Position numbers and translations under genes: made by a program. A stretch of DNA of 64,000 bases from Ignavibacteriales bacterium (GTDB lineage: Bacteria; Bacteroidota; Ignavibacteria; Ignavibacteriales; Melioribacteraceae): contig JAGUYK010000019.1 of the NCBI GenBank assembly GCA_020061355.1, positions 1-64,000 on the forward strand, in the 5' to 3' direction. The notes beneath the pieces are model-generated. The model was not told the origin of the DNA. It saw nothing but the letters and a program-made list of their open reading frames with translations, and did not search any database. Below, piece after piece: positions 55,590 through 64,000 of the stretch. Positions within the stretch are counted from its first letter, which is position 1, and each line of letters starts with the position of its first letter.

Positions 55590-55703
55590 TTTCGCCTACA
55601 CGGCAAACAACGACACTCACGCATTTGATATTGCTATGTTGAAGTTTGGTAAAAGAATAAGTTGTGCTAGTTCCACCGTTGTTTACAGAGACGTTAGGCG
55701 AAA
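55590..55703 (+). repeat. attC-like site B
   Basis: The outer boxes TTTCGCCTA (55590-55598) and TAGGCGAAA (55695-55703) pair perfectly over 9 bases. The inner boxes AAACAACG (55605-55612) and CGTTGTTT (55677-55684) pair perfectly over 8. The left spacer is 6 bases and the right 10, the same as at site A. The right box contains GTTAGGC (55693-55699), an exact match to the integrase core GTTRRRY. Confidence 0.65.
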
Positions 55704-55733
55704 TATTTTAGTAGAGTTTCTGAGAATAACTGT

Positions 55734-55787
55734 ATGAAAGATGAGTTGCTTCTTGGATGTTGTGGTGCTTATTGTAAAACTTTTTGA
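55734..55787 (+). pseudogene. Truncated gene remnant, DUF3795-like N-terminus
   Basis: A 17-codon frame, MKDELLLGCCGAYCKTF, ends at TGA 55785-55787. The C-C-G-x-Y-C pattern is what opens DUF3795 proteins. The rest of such a gene is absent and the attC-like site C starts 16 bases later, so this looks like a decayed third cassette. The family match rests on a short motif. Confidence 0.4.
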
Positions 55788-55802
55788 CAAATATATCTGC
55801 AA

Positions 55803-55960
55803 GCGGTATATACAGTGGCTCAAGGCGACAGCGTTTTCGCATTAGACTTCTACGCAATTGATAAGTTTAAATTTCCGTTATAGCTTTGTTGTTAAAGGTA
55901 GTTTGCAATTGTAGCATAGTTGTGTTGGGCGGCGCTTTAGTTGCAACGCCGTAAACCCGC
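55803..55960 (+). repeat. attC-like site C
   Basis: The outer boxes are GCGGTATATAC (55803-55813) and GTAAACCCGC (55951-55960). The inner boxes are CTCAAGGCGAC (55819-55829) and GGCGCTTTAG (55931-55940), pairing over about 9 bp with two extra bases on the left arm (C55821, A55828). The right spacer is again 10 bases. Its 3' half, from TTGTGTTGGGCGGCG, matches that of site A (54604 onward), but the right core is GTAAACC rather than GTTRRRY, so it is degenerate. Confidence 0.5.
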
Positions 55961-56005
55961 TAAACAAATGTATATTTTAATTAAATAATAAAGGAGTTAC
56001 TTCTA

Positions 56006-56326
56006 ATGAAATTGGGAATTGTTATTTACTCATCAGATTCAGAAACAGTTTGGAATGCTTTCAGACTCGGATTATTCTCATTAAAAGAAGGTGATAAAGC
56101 TAAAGTATTTTTACTAGCCAAAGGTGTAGAATGCGAAAAGTTAGTTGACGATAAATTCAAAGTAATTGAGCAAATGCAATTGTTTGTTGATAACGGTGGT
56201 GAAATTCTTGCTTGTGGATCATGCCTTAAAATAAGGAATTCAGAAGGTTCTGAATTATGTCCTATAGCTACAATGAAAGATTTGTATGAAATGATAAGAG
56301 ACTCTGATAAAGTAATAAGTATATAG
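56006..56326 (+). CDS. DsrE family protein (cassette 4)
   Basis: This 106-residue protein has the DsrE/DsrF fold: LGIVIYSSDSETVWNAFRLG start, FLLAKGVECE and a C-terminal ACGSCLKIR motif with two Cys. DsrE-like proteins carry or exchange sulfur, or act as small thiol proteins; the exact role is unknown. A strong AAAGGAG site precedes the ATG. It lies just after attC-like site C, at the right end of the cassette-like stretch. Confidence 0.88.
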   Translation: MKLGIVIYSSDSETVWNAFRLGLFSLKEGDKAKVFLLAKGVECEKLVDDKFKVIEQMQLFVDNGGEILACGSCLKIRNSEGSELCPIATMKDLYEMIRDSDKVISI

Positions 56327-56387
56327 TTTATGACTAACCAGACGTTTATTAATAATCATAATCTGACCACACAATAGAAAGGAACAA

Positions 56388-56834
56388 ATGAGCAAAAATC
56401 ATAAATTACAACTAAGCCGTAAGTTAATACGATACGGGCTTCTCCTCTTTTTACTTGGATTGTTGACAGGTTTTTTAATCCCCGTACTTCAAAATCCCCG
56501 GATGGGACTTTCGAGTCATCTTGAAGGGACACTCAACGGAATGCTTCTGATACTGTTCGGACTGATCTGGCCGAAACTGAATCTGCCTGATCGTTTGCTT
56601 AAATGGGGATACGGTCTTGCCCTTTACGGTACATTTATCAATTGGTTCACTACTCTCTTAGCAGCAATATGGGGTGCCGGATCTGAGATGATGCCGATTT
56701 CAGGAGGAGAATTACAGGGAAGCAGCATTCAGGAAATTATTATTAAGTTCGGTCTGATATCTCTCTCAATTGCAATAGTCACTGTTTCCGTACTGTTGCT
56801 TTGGGGAATGAGAGGAAATGAAACGGAAAAATAA
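56388..56834 (+). CDS. Hydroxylaminobenzene mutase family-like membrane protein
   Basis: This 148-residue protein has four transmembrane helices and a conserved NPRMGLSSHLEGTLNGMLLILFG segment plus WGYGLALYGTFINW and AAIWGAGS. These match the HabA/HabB hydroxylaminobenzene mutase family, but most members are untested and the function in this organism is unknown. An AAAGGAAC site precedes the ATG. No attC-like site follows the DsrE gene, so it may be outside the array. Confidence 0.7.
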   Translation: MSKNHKLQLSRKLIRYGLLLFLLGLLTGFLIPVLQNPRMGLSSHLEGTLNGMLLILFGLIWPKLNLPDRLLKWGYGLALYGTFINWFTTLLAAIWGAGSEMMPISGGELQGSSIQEIIIKFGLISLSIAIVTVSVLLLWGMRGNETEK

Positions 56835-56884
56835 ATGTTGTTAAACTGTCGTGGTTCTATTTAATATTATACGGCGAAGAGAAA

Positions 56885-57745
56885 ATGTTAATTGTGAAAA
56901 AAATTAATTACATAATTTTATTATTATTACTCGCTTTCTCTGCAGTCTGTGGACAAGTTCTAAATGCTTTGGATCTCAGCAACACAGCAGTTCCGGACGA
57001 TTCAATAAAATTCGTACAGGTTAAGACAGATTCTCTTTTCAACAGCAAGCAGATAATCTCAATGCTTATTCTTCGGAATGATGGTTCGGATAATTTAAAT
57101 ATTGAATTCGGTTACAGCAGATCAGAACTAAGACCAACAAGTACTTTAGCCGAAACAAAAAATGCGTTAGCCGCTATTAACGGCGGTTTCTTCGATATGA
57201 CCAAGGGCGGAAGCGTTTCATATTTTGAAGTTAATGATACGGTCATAAACTTTACTCATCCTTCGGAAGCAAGGTGGGCAAAACCGGCAAGCATTATCAA
57301 TGGTGCGATAGTTCTTACAAAGGAGAACAAAATAATAATTGAACCGGCTGAAACGGATTCATTCTATTTTAAATCTGGCAACGAAGCTGCTGTTCTCTTA
57401 ACGGGTCCTCTTCTCTTATTGAATGGTGAGAAATTCAAGCTTCAGGAAACGGATTTTGTTAAAAAGAGGCATCCGCGGACATTCCTCTGTACTTCCAGGG
57501 ATTATGTTCTATTAATTACTGTCGACGGCAGAAGCGAAGATGCAGAAGGAATGAATCTTATTGAGGCTCAGGAGTTTTTATTAAGTATCGGATCTGTTGA
57601 TGCAATCAATTTAGACGGCGGCGGATCAACGTCAATGTGGATTAAAGCTAAGGGAATTGTAAATTATCCTAGCGATAAAACTGGTGAAAGACCCGTTGCC
57701 AATGCATTATTGATTATTAAAAATGGACGCCAGAGTATCAAGTAA
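56885..57745 (+). CDS. Phosphodiester glycosidase family protein
   Basis: This 286-residue protein has a signal peptide (about 1-22) and the NAGPA/DUF2233 domain. The AAINGGFFDM, KKRHPRTFLC and NLDGGGSTSMWI motifs are typical. It probably cleaves a sugar-phosphodiester in the periplasm, perhaps on a surface polymer. The substrate is unknown. The symporter gene follows within 14 bases. Confidence 0.87.
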   Translation: MLIVKKINYIILLLLLAFSAVCGQVLNALDLSNTAVPDDSIKFVQVKTDSLFNSKQIISMLILRNDGSDNLNIEFGYSRSELRPTSTLAETKNALAAINGGFFDMTKGGSVSYFEVNDTVINFTHPSEARWAKPASIINGAIVLTKENKIIIEPAETDSFYFKSGNEAAVLLTGPLLLLNGEKFKLQETDFVKKRHPRTFLCTSRDYVLLITVDGRSEDAEGMNLIEAQEFLLSIGSVDAINLDGGGSTSMWIKAKGIVNYPSDKTGERPVANALLIIKNGRQSIK

Positions 57746-57758
57746 ATTATAGGTGATG

Positions 57759-59195
57759 ATGAAAGGAAATTTTATTGATTATGGAATCATTGTAATTTAC
57801 CTGATAGGGATTGCCCTGTTCGGAATTATATCAGGAGGCAAGCAGAAATCTGTAAAGGATTATTTCCTTGGCTCCAAAGTTGTTCCCTGGTGGGCTGTCT
57901 GCTTCTCGATTGTTGCGGCAGAAACAAGCACACTTACATTTATTTCAATTCCCGGTTTAGCATATCTAACCAATCTCAATTTTCTACAGGTTACGTTCGG
58001 ATATTTAATAGGCAGAATAATAGTTGCTTTCGTTTTTTTACCTGCATACGCAAAAGGAGATTTGAAAACTGCCTACACATTTTTAGAACATCGGTTTGGA
58101 GGCAAGACCCGTTCATTTGCATCAATAGTATTTCTCTTTACGAGGGTCGCGGCAGATGGCGTACGGCTTTTCGCAACCGCCATTCCATTAAAACTAATGA
58201 TTGATATAAGCTATGCTGAAGCAATAATTTTAATGGCAATAGTTGCACTCATCTATACATACACAGGCGGAGTCAAAGGTGTAATATGGGTAGATGTCAT
58301 TCAGATGTTCACTTACATAGGCGGTGCAATTATTGCGGGAATATTCCTTATCAATCTCATTCCGGGCGGATGGGATTCAATAATTATTTCAGCAACAGAG
58401 AGCGGGAAACTTTCTGTGTTTAATTTGGGATTTGATAAGGGAATCTCAGGATTTTTCAGTCAGCCCTACACACTTATAGGCGGAATATTAGGCGGCGCAT
58501 TCCTTTCGATGGCATCGCATGGAACTGATCAGCTGATAGTTCAGAGACTCCTTGCCACAAAGTCTTTAAAGGATAGTCAGAAAGCAATCATCGGAAGCGG
58601 CGTAATTATAATTTTTCAATTCGCAATATTCTTGATAGTCGGAGTGATGCTATATGCTTATTACGGAGAAATGAATGTGAAATCCGACACAGTTTTCCCA
58701 AAGTTTATAATTGAAGCATTACCCACCGGATTGTTTGGATTAATAATTGCGGGATTGTTTGCTGCAGCACTATCGACACTTGCAGGATCAATAAGTTCGC
58801 TTTCATCATCTGCAATGATGGATCTTTACACCCCCCTTTTTGGCAAGAACAAAAGTGAAAGTACACAATTAAAGATCAGTCGATTATTCAGCATAATGTG
58901 GGCTGTAATGCTTGTCGGTTCAGCTCTCTTCTTCATGAACACCACACAGACAGTTGTTGAACTTGCATTGAGCATTGCATCATTCACATACGGCGGATTA
59001 TTAGGAACGTTTCTTCTCGGTTTACTTGTAAAAAGAGCTAGACAGAAGGACGCATTAGCCGGATTCACAGCTGGAATTATTGTAATGATTGCTGTTATAT
59101 CACTTAAACTTGTCGCATGGACGTGGTTCACCATAATTGGTGTTTATGCAACAATGCTTATTGGAGGAGTGGTTTCTTTAGTGAGAAGGAAGTAA
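57759..59195 (+). CDS. Sodium:solute symporter family (SSS) transporter
   Basis: This 478-residue protein has about 13 transmembrane helices and the SSS family features, including AAETSTLTFISIPG on TM2 and the ALSTLAGSISSLSSSAMMD segment. It imports a small organic solute with Na+; sugar or anion substrates are both possible. The GTG/ATG cluster at 57753-57761 leaves the exact start open. Cotranscription with the glycosidase is likely, suggesting the released sugar is taken up. Confidence 0.88.
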   Translation: MKGNFIDYGIIVIYLIGIALFGIISGGKQKSVKDYFLGSKVVPWWAVCFSIVAAETSTLTFISIPGLAYLTNLNFLQVTFGYLIGRIIVAFVFLPAYAKGDLKTAYTFLEHRFGGKTRSFASIVFLFTRVAADGVRLFATAIPLKLMIDISYAEAIILMAIVALIYTYTGGVKGVIWVDVIQMFTYIGGAIIAGIFLINLIPGGWDSIIISATESGKLSVFNLGFDKGISGFFSQPYTLIGGILGGAFLSMASHGTDQLIVQRLLATKSLKDSQKAIIGSGVIIIFQFAIFLIVGVMLYAYYGEMNVKSDTVFPKFIIEALPTGLFGLIIAGLFAAALSTLAGSISSLSSSAMMDLYTPLFGKNKSESTQLKISRLFSIMWAVMLVGSALFFMNTTQTVVELALSIASFTYGGLLGTFLLGLLVKRARQKDALAGFTAGIIVMIAVISLKLVAWTWFTIIGVYATMLIGGVVSLVRRK

Positions 59196-59470
59196 TACGC
59201 TGATTGTTTTCCTAAACTATTAATACTTTCCCGATTTTAGGATCCTACCTGTTTTTAAAATTAATTTTATTCTTTCTTAAATTTATATAGATAAATAATA
59301 AGATATCATGTTTTTTAATTCAGCGTTCGAACTTTTATATGTTATTATAAATGATTTATCTAACTTTTAAAAAATGGAGGTTCCGGAAGAGTTAAGAAAT
59401 CTTTTTTTGTTTTTAGTTTTACTGAAATATTTTTTTATTAATCATAAACATTAACAGAGGGGAATAAATA
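59196..59470. other. Non-coding gap
   Basis: I see no gene here. The stretch is AT-rich; a 26-codon ATG frame at 59373 has a poor context and no resemblance to a known protein. GAGGGG at 59457-59462 is a good ribosome binding site for the frame that follows. Confidence 0.6.
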
Positions 59471-60124
59471 ATAGCAGTATCAAAATCACAAAGAGTTCTA
59501 ATAATTGTCTCATACCTTTCACCAAAAAACAAATTCAACTTTTATAATTTTATTGAAGCGAGCGGTATAGCAACAGCCAAATTAATTCTTAAGTCAAAAT
59601 ACTCCTCCATAGAAGTACTTAAAGATACAAATGCAACAAAGGAAAAATTTTTAAGCAAGATCTCAACATTCGCTGCCAAATCATCAATAAAAGCCATTGA
59701 TGTGATTATGATGACTCATGGCAATGATAAAAAGCTCTATTTTTATGATGCTTCTCAATCGTCTAAGGATATAGCAGTTAAATCAAGCACCCTCAAGACC
59801 GATATCAGAGCGTTAAAGAATTATCAGAAATTAAGATTGCTCTATTCGACCGCTCGCTTTGGAGATTCCCACAGTGATGATTTTCTAGGAGCCGGTTTCA
59901 ATGCATCAGTCGGCTCGGTTGGTGTCAATTCCAATTCGGCATCTGAATTCCCTATTGTATGTGAATTATGGGGTAAGGGCGATAAGATAAGTACAGCCAT
60001 CTATTGGGGTGAAATGGGATACAAAGCATTCGACTTATTAGCAAAAGCAGCAGGTTTTAAAGATGCAAATAGTGATATGAATGTGAGAGGAAGCGGAAGT
60101 TTGAGAATTGATTCTGATGCTTAA
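59471..60124 (+). CDS. His/Cys-type (caspase-like?) protein with lost start codon
   Basis: This 217-codon frame starts 8 bases after GAGGGG, but the codon there is ATA (59471; ATA also at 59468), not ATG. The first true start in frame, GTG 59702, would remove a clearly coding N-terminus (AVSKSQRVLIIVSYLSPK). The protein has MTHGN, as at the catalytic His of caspase-fold peptidases, and LLYSTARFGDSHSDDF, where a Cys is expected before F/Y-G but an Arg is found. The C-terminus (GFNASVGSVGVNSNSASEFP) resembles the rest of that group. The family call is my recall of pattern only. Confidence 0.55.
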   Translation: MAVSKSQRVLIIVSYLSPKNKFNFYNFIEASGIATAKLILKSKYSSIEVLKDTNATKEKFLSKISTFAAKSSIKAIDVIMMTHGNDKKLYFYDASQSSKDIAVKSSTLKTDIRALKNYQKLRLLYSTARFGDSHSDDFLGAGFNASVGSVGVNSNSASEFPIVCELWGKGDKISTAIYWGEMGYKAFDLLAKAAGFKDANSDMNVRGSGSLRIDSDA

Positions 60125-60148
60125 TTAAATTTTTGAATTTTTTTATTT

Positions 60149-60181
60149 ACCCGTCTTTTTTTATACAGGACGGGTTTTTTA
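60149..60181. terminator. Intrinsic terminator between convergent genes
   Basis: ACCCGTC (60149-60155) and GACGGGT (60169-60175) form a 7-bp stem with a 13-base loop, followed by six Ts. On the minus strand A/T-rich tracts follow as well, so it may act in both directions, for the frame at 59471 and acpS. Confidence 0.82.
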
Positions 60182-60568
60182 TTTTTTATTCTGATTAACT
60201 GAATAGAGTATTGCAACGCAAGTGACATAATTTTCAGAATGACTCATTGAAATTTTGAGTTCTTTACCGTGATTCAGGTAGTCTTTCAATGATCCTGAGA
60301 ATTTAACTTTTGGAAGTCCGTTTACTTCGTTATAGATCTCAACATCCTGCCAGCTATAGACTTCATTTGTGTCGCTCGATAGGGCTTTATAGATTGCTTC
60401 TTTAGCCGCGAAGCGGGCTGCAAGGTGCTGATATTTATTTTTCTTTTTTAAGCTGTACTCTAGCTCTATAGCAGTGTAAATCTTATTTAGGAATCGTTCG
60501 CCATAACGGTCAACACTCTTCTTTATACGCTTAATTTCTATTATGTCGATTCCAACGCCAAGTACCAT
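60179..60568 (-). CDS. acpS: Holo-[acyl-carrier-protein] synthase
   Basis: This 129-residue enzyme transfers 4'-phosphopantetheine to acyl carrier protein. The magnesium-binding GVGIDIIEI at the N-terminus and AARFAAKEAIYKAL with SMSHSENYV are present. Length is normal. It follows ggt by two bases. Confidence 0.95.
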   Translation of the reverse strand: MVLGVGIDIIEIKRIKKSVDRYGERFLNKIYTAIELEYSLKKKNKYQHLAARFAAKEAIYKALSSDTNEVYSWQDVEIYNEVNGLPKVKFSGSLKDYLNHGKELKISMSHSENYVTCVAILYSVNQNKK

Positions 60569-60570
60569 AA

Positions 60571-62268
60571 TTAATAACCTGCTGCTTTTCCAAAGGCACG
60601 GGGATCTGATGTGCCGTAGAATATTTTTTCATTGCTGTCGATAATTATCCCCTCCATCCTGCCCAAAGGTCTAACAGGTCCAAACTTATGACCTTTCTCA
60701 ATCAAGATCTGTTTGGTATCGGGGGAAATACCGATCGGCTCACAATAAATCTCATCCGGCAGCCATTGATGGTGAATTCTAGGAGCATCAATGGCATCAT
60801 AAATGTTCATTCCGAAGTCAATTACATTTTGAATCGTCTGCAAGACCTGTGTAATAATGGTAGAACCGCCCGGTGAACCGATTAGCATGAATGGTTTATC
60901 GTCCTTAAAAACTATTGTAGGTGTCATCGAACTGAGCATTCTCTTCTTAGGTTGAATTGAGTTTGCCTTGCTTCCGATTAATCCGAATTGATTTGGCACT
61001 CCGGGTTTAGCACTGAAATCATCCATTTCATTATTAAGCAGAAATCCTAAGCCAGCCACAACAATCCTGTTGCCGTAAGAACTGTTGAGCGTATAAGTAA
61101 CGGCAACAGCATTACCGTATTTATCTGCAACTGAATAATGTGTAGTCTCCTCACTCTCTTTGTATTTTAGATTGGTTCCACTTATCATTTCTGAAGGTAA
61201 TGCGTTTTCTGTAATTGAATTAGCAATATTCTGCGCATATTTTTTTGATGTAAGAAAGTCAACAGGAACAGGATAGAAATCGGCATCACCCAGATGAATC
61301 GATCTATCCGCATAAACCCTTTTAAATGTTTCAACAAGGATATGAAAATATCTGCTGCTCCCCCAGTCGTCTCTATTAAAATTGAAGTTTTCCAAAACAT
61401 TTAATGCTTCAATCAGACAAATTCCACCTGATGAAGGAGGTGCCATAGAAACTATTTGATGCCCCCGGTATGTTCCAATGATCGGTTCTCTTTCAATTGT
61501 TGCATACTGTTCAAGGTCATAAATAGAAAAGATCCCGTCATTCTTATTGGATTCATCAATAAACTTTTGTGCAATATTCTTTTTATAAAATCCATCTATT
61601 CCATTATCTCTTATTGATTTAAGCGTGTTAGCTAAATCTTTTTGTATAAACAGATCGCCTTCGGAATATTTATTCCCGTTGTTTGTAAATATCTTCTTCG
61701 ATGATTCATAGTTCATGAAATCATTGTAATAGTAATTTATTGAGTTTGCCATATTGTCGGTTAATTTGAAACCCTCTTCTGCAAGATCGATAGCCGGTTG
61801 AATAACATCTGATAATGAGAGTGATCCGTACTTCTCAAGCGCTGTAATTAATCCGTGCACTGTTCCTGGAACGCCTGATGATTTCCACCCAAGTTGACTT
61901 GCATCAGGATTATAGTTGCCGAGACTATCAAGAAACATATTCTCGAATGCCGCAATTGGAGCCGTTTCCCTGAAATCGAGAGTTGTATTAATTCCATTGG
62001 CGAGATGAATGACCATAAAACCGCCACCGCCAATATTACCGGCAGATGGGTAGGTAACTGCGAGTGCAAATCCGACAGCTACAGCTGCATCTACGGCATT
62101 CCCACCCTTTTTAAGGATCGATACACCAGCATCAGATGCTAAAGGACTTGCAGTTACAACCATGCCATTCTTAGAACGAACAGGATGTCCATTTGCGATT
62201 GATAAAGTCTGGAACATCAATAGACTGCATATACAGATCAGCAGCTTAAAAGAGATCGATGTTCGCAT
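60571..62268 (-). CDS. ggt: Gamma-glutamyltransferase
   Basis: This 565-residue periplasmic enzyme has a signal peptide (1-25) and is an autoprocessed Ntn hydrolase. The cleavage site and nucleophile are the Thr of ETTHYS; the gamma-glutamyl binding segments PPSSGG and GSPGGSTIITQV are seen. It degrades glutathione and gamma-glutamyl peptides. Its start overlaps the MCE gene 3' end by 23 bases. Confidence 0.95.
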   Translation of the reverse strand: MRTSISFKLLICICSLLMFQTLSIANGHPVRSKNGMVVTASPLASDAGVSILKKGGNAVDAAVAVGFALAVTYPSAGNIGGGGFMVIHLANGINTTLDFRETAPIAAFENMFLDSLGNYNPDASQLGWKSSGVPGTVHGLITALEKYGSLSLSDVIQPAIDLAEEGFKLTDNMANSINYYYNDFMNYESSKKIFTNNGNKYSEGDLFIQKDLANTLKSIRDNGIDGFYKKNIAQKFIDESNKNDGIFSIYDLEQYATIEREPIIGTYRGHQIVSMAPPSSGGICLIEALNVLENFNFNRDDWGSSRYFHILVETFKRVYADRSIHLGDADFYPVPVDFLTSKKYAQNIANSITENALPSEMISGTNLKYKESEETTHYSVADKYGNAVAVTYTLNSSYGNRIVVAGLGFLLNNEMDDFSAKPGVPNQFGLIGSKANSIQPKKRMLSSMTPTIVFKDDKPFMLIGSPGGSTIITQVLQTIQNVIDFGMNIYDAIDAPRIHHQWLPDEIYCEPIGISPDTKQILIEKGHKFGPVRPLGRMEGIIIDSNEKIFYGTSDPRAFGKAAGY

Positions 62269-63160
62269 CTACCTTAATTCCCTCTTTTTTAAGCTGTTCG
62301 AGTAGAAGTTTAGTTAAATCTTTTAACTGGTTGAGTGTTGATTTCAAGTCGGTAACAATATCCGGATCGTTTAAAAGTTTACCAAGATTATTCTGACCTG
62401 CGATAGTTTTATCGATCATTTCATTAACCTTGACGATCATTTCTCTTGAATGGTCGAGTGTCTGCTTTAGTGATGTAATTGTTAAACTGATCGAATCTTT
62501 ATTGCTATCAAAAAAGTTATTAATTGATTTACTTAATTCAATCCCTGAATTTAGAAGCTCATTTATCTCGTTCTTGTTATCAATTATCAGTTTATTTAAG
62601 TTTTCAGTCAGTTGCGTCAGATTATTCAATGATGATCTAAGATCTTTATTAAAATCCTGGTCGGTAAGTGTCTGATTAAGATTTGCAAGAGTTATTTTTA
62701 CTTCTCTTATAACATCAACCAGGTCAGTTTCGACCGAACCGAATACTGCCATTGCAGATGCTATATCACCTACAAATATTCCTTTATGTAAGGCTTGATA
62801 ATTAAATTCGTTCGCGGAAGAACCGGGATCTATTTCAACTTTTTTACCACCCATCAAGTCAAGCATCATTATCTGAAATTTTGCATCTTCTTTTAAAATT
62901 ATTTCTGAACCAATATTAACTATAACATGCACTTTGTTTCTGTCGATTTTTATATCATCAACATAACCTTTTCTTACACCGTTAATAGCTACGGGGTCAC
63001 CTATTTCTAGTCCGGCTACAGAATTAAATTCCACAGTAATTTCTTTTCTTTGAGAATTCACAGTAATATTTTTTGCCCAGCCAAAAACCCATAAAACAAT
63101 GAATATACCGAGAAGGACAAGAATGCCTACTCTAATTTCCGACTTCCGTTGGTCTTTCAT
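62246..63160 (-). CDS. MlaD/MCE family lipid-transport protein
   Basis: This 304-residue protein has an N-terminal transmembrane helix (about 12-32) and one MCE domain (VEFNSVAGLEIGDPVAINGVRKGYVDDI), then a long coiled coil (about 165-300). It forms part of phospholipid transport between the membranes, as in Mla. I chose the ATG at 63160; a longer frame to 63196 is not needed. No MlaE or MlaF gene is visible here; they may be beyond the right edge or elsewhere. Confidence 0.88.
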   Translation of the reverse strand: MKDQRKSEIRVGILVLLGIFIVLWVFGWAKNITVNSQRKEITVEFNSVAGLEIGDPVAINGVRKGYVDDIKIDRNKVHVIVNIGSEIILKEDAKFQIMMLDLMGGKKVEIDPGSSANEFNYQALHKGIFVGDIASAMAVFGSVETDLVDVIREVKITLANLNQTLTDQDFNKDLRSSLNNLTQLTENLNKLIIDNKNEINELLNSGIELSKSINNFFDSNKDSISLTITSLKQTLDHSREMIVKVNEMIDKTIAGQNNLGKLLNDPDIVTDLKSTLNQLKDLTKLLLEQLKKEGIKVDANIDLF

Positions 63161-63509
63161 ATCCTTTAACCATATTTTTAAGTGCAGTGAACTCAACTGA
63201 ATCTATTTTGCCATCGTTAATAAAAAAGCGTGTCTGGTCTAAAACATCACCAAATTTATTCATAGCGTTCTCAAAATTTTGATCTTTATAATACCTGCTA
63301 CTTTTTCGTAAAAATAATTTTAACGAATCCTGATAAATCGATTTTTCCAGATTATCTATTTTTTCATCTACTTCATTAAGAGCAATATTGAAGATTTTCT
63401 CTTTGCTTGCTTCTTTCAATTCAGGCCAATATTTGCGGTAGAGAAAGAGTCCGACCGCAATAATGATAGTAAAAAGTGTAATTCCTGTAAGGAAGCATCC
63501 TTTTTTCAT
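63132..63509 (-). CDS. Hypothetical membrane-anchored protein
   Basis: This 125-residue protein has one N-terminal membrane helix (about 7-23) and a helical, charged C-terminal domain (KKSSRYYKDQNFENAMNKFGDVL-type helices). I do not recognise a family. It overlaps the MCE gene by 29 bases and precedes it, so it may be a partner of the MCE system. It follows the CorC-like gene by six bases. Confidence 0.65.
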   Translation of the reverse strand: MKKGCFLTGITLFTIIIAVGLFLYRKYWPELKEASKEKIFNIALNEVDEKIDNLEKSIYQDSLKLFLRKSSRYYKDQNFENAMNKFGDVLDQTRFFINDGKIDSVEFTALKNMVKGYERPTEVGN

Positions 63510-63515
63510 TGTATA

Positions 63516-64000
<485 letters not shown>

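Noticed and set aside
59373..59453. 26-codon ATG frame before the start-less gene
   Set aside because: Phe/Leu-rich, no ribosome binding site in the right place, no resemblance to a known protein.

Overview
The window is AT-rich, densely packed bacterial chromosome from a Gram-negative member of the Bacteroidota/Chlorobiota/Ignavibacteriota group. My best guess is an Ignavibacteria (Melioribacter/Ignavibacterium-like) anaerobe. The Gram-negative call rests on three GT9 heptosyltransferase-type genes, an MlaD/MCE protein and lipoproteins. The lineage call rests on conserved small proteins (DUF494/Smg beside topA, DUF2795, DUF5683, a GlmU-like sugar nucleotidyltransferase) and on an [FeFe]-hydrogenase operon. 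The lineage is an inference from family resemblance, not a computed phylogeny.

Layout. 1-7.1 kb (+): a sensor kinase with hydrogenase-like Fe-S remnants (cut by the window edge), two stand-alone receivers and a receiver-PAS-kinase hybrid, running directly into a NuoE/NuoF/HydA trimeric [FeFe]-hydrogenase and closed by a strong terminator. 7.2-18.2 kb: a membrane histidine kinase, then a leftward ispE / methyltransferase / three-GT9 block, an SDR, an orphan gene flanked by palindromes, an RqcH-like NFACT protein and a GlmU-like enzyme. 18.3-32 kb (mostly +): PASTA protein, rpe, folP, cdaA, CHAD protein, UPF0173 hydrolase, parA, parB, small membrane proteins, ppx, aroQ, a MerR regulator abutting tRNA-Pro(GGG), purF, pgsA, ftsY. 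32-49.9 kb (-): housekeeping genes (acyl-CoA dehydrogenase, ricT, holB, M23 peptidase, hprK, hpf, xer, topA, smg, ybeY, gamma-carbonic anhydrase, ctpA, lysS, dacB, rluB, scpB, scpA, trpS).

49.9-56.4 kb is an accessory zone: an HNH endonuclease lacking a usable start codon, a REP-like inverted repeat, mnmA, hicBA, low-complexity repeats, then a string of small unrelated genes separated by three structured attC-like sites. This looks like an integron cassette array without an integrase (CALIN-like), and it is the most interesting part of the window. 56.4-64 kb returns to ordinary genes: a HabA/B-like membrane protein, phosphodiester glycosidase, Na+/solute symporter, a His/Cys-type protein whose start codon and likely catalytic Cys both appear lost, acpS, ggt, an MCE protein and a CorC/HlyC-type protein cut by the right edge.

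How it fits together: the left end suggests sensing of H2 or redox state feeding phosphorelay control of an NADH-linked hydrogenase. The middle is chromosome maintenance (ParAB, ScpAB, Xer, TopA), envelope biogenesis and signalling (c-di-AMP, HPr kinase). The right-centre is a site of gene acquisition and decay.
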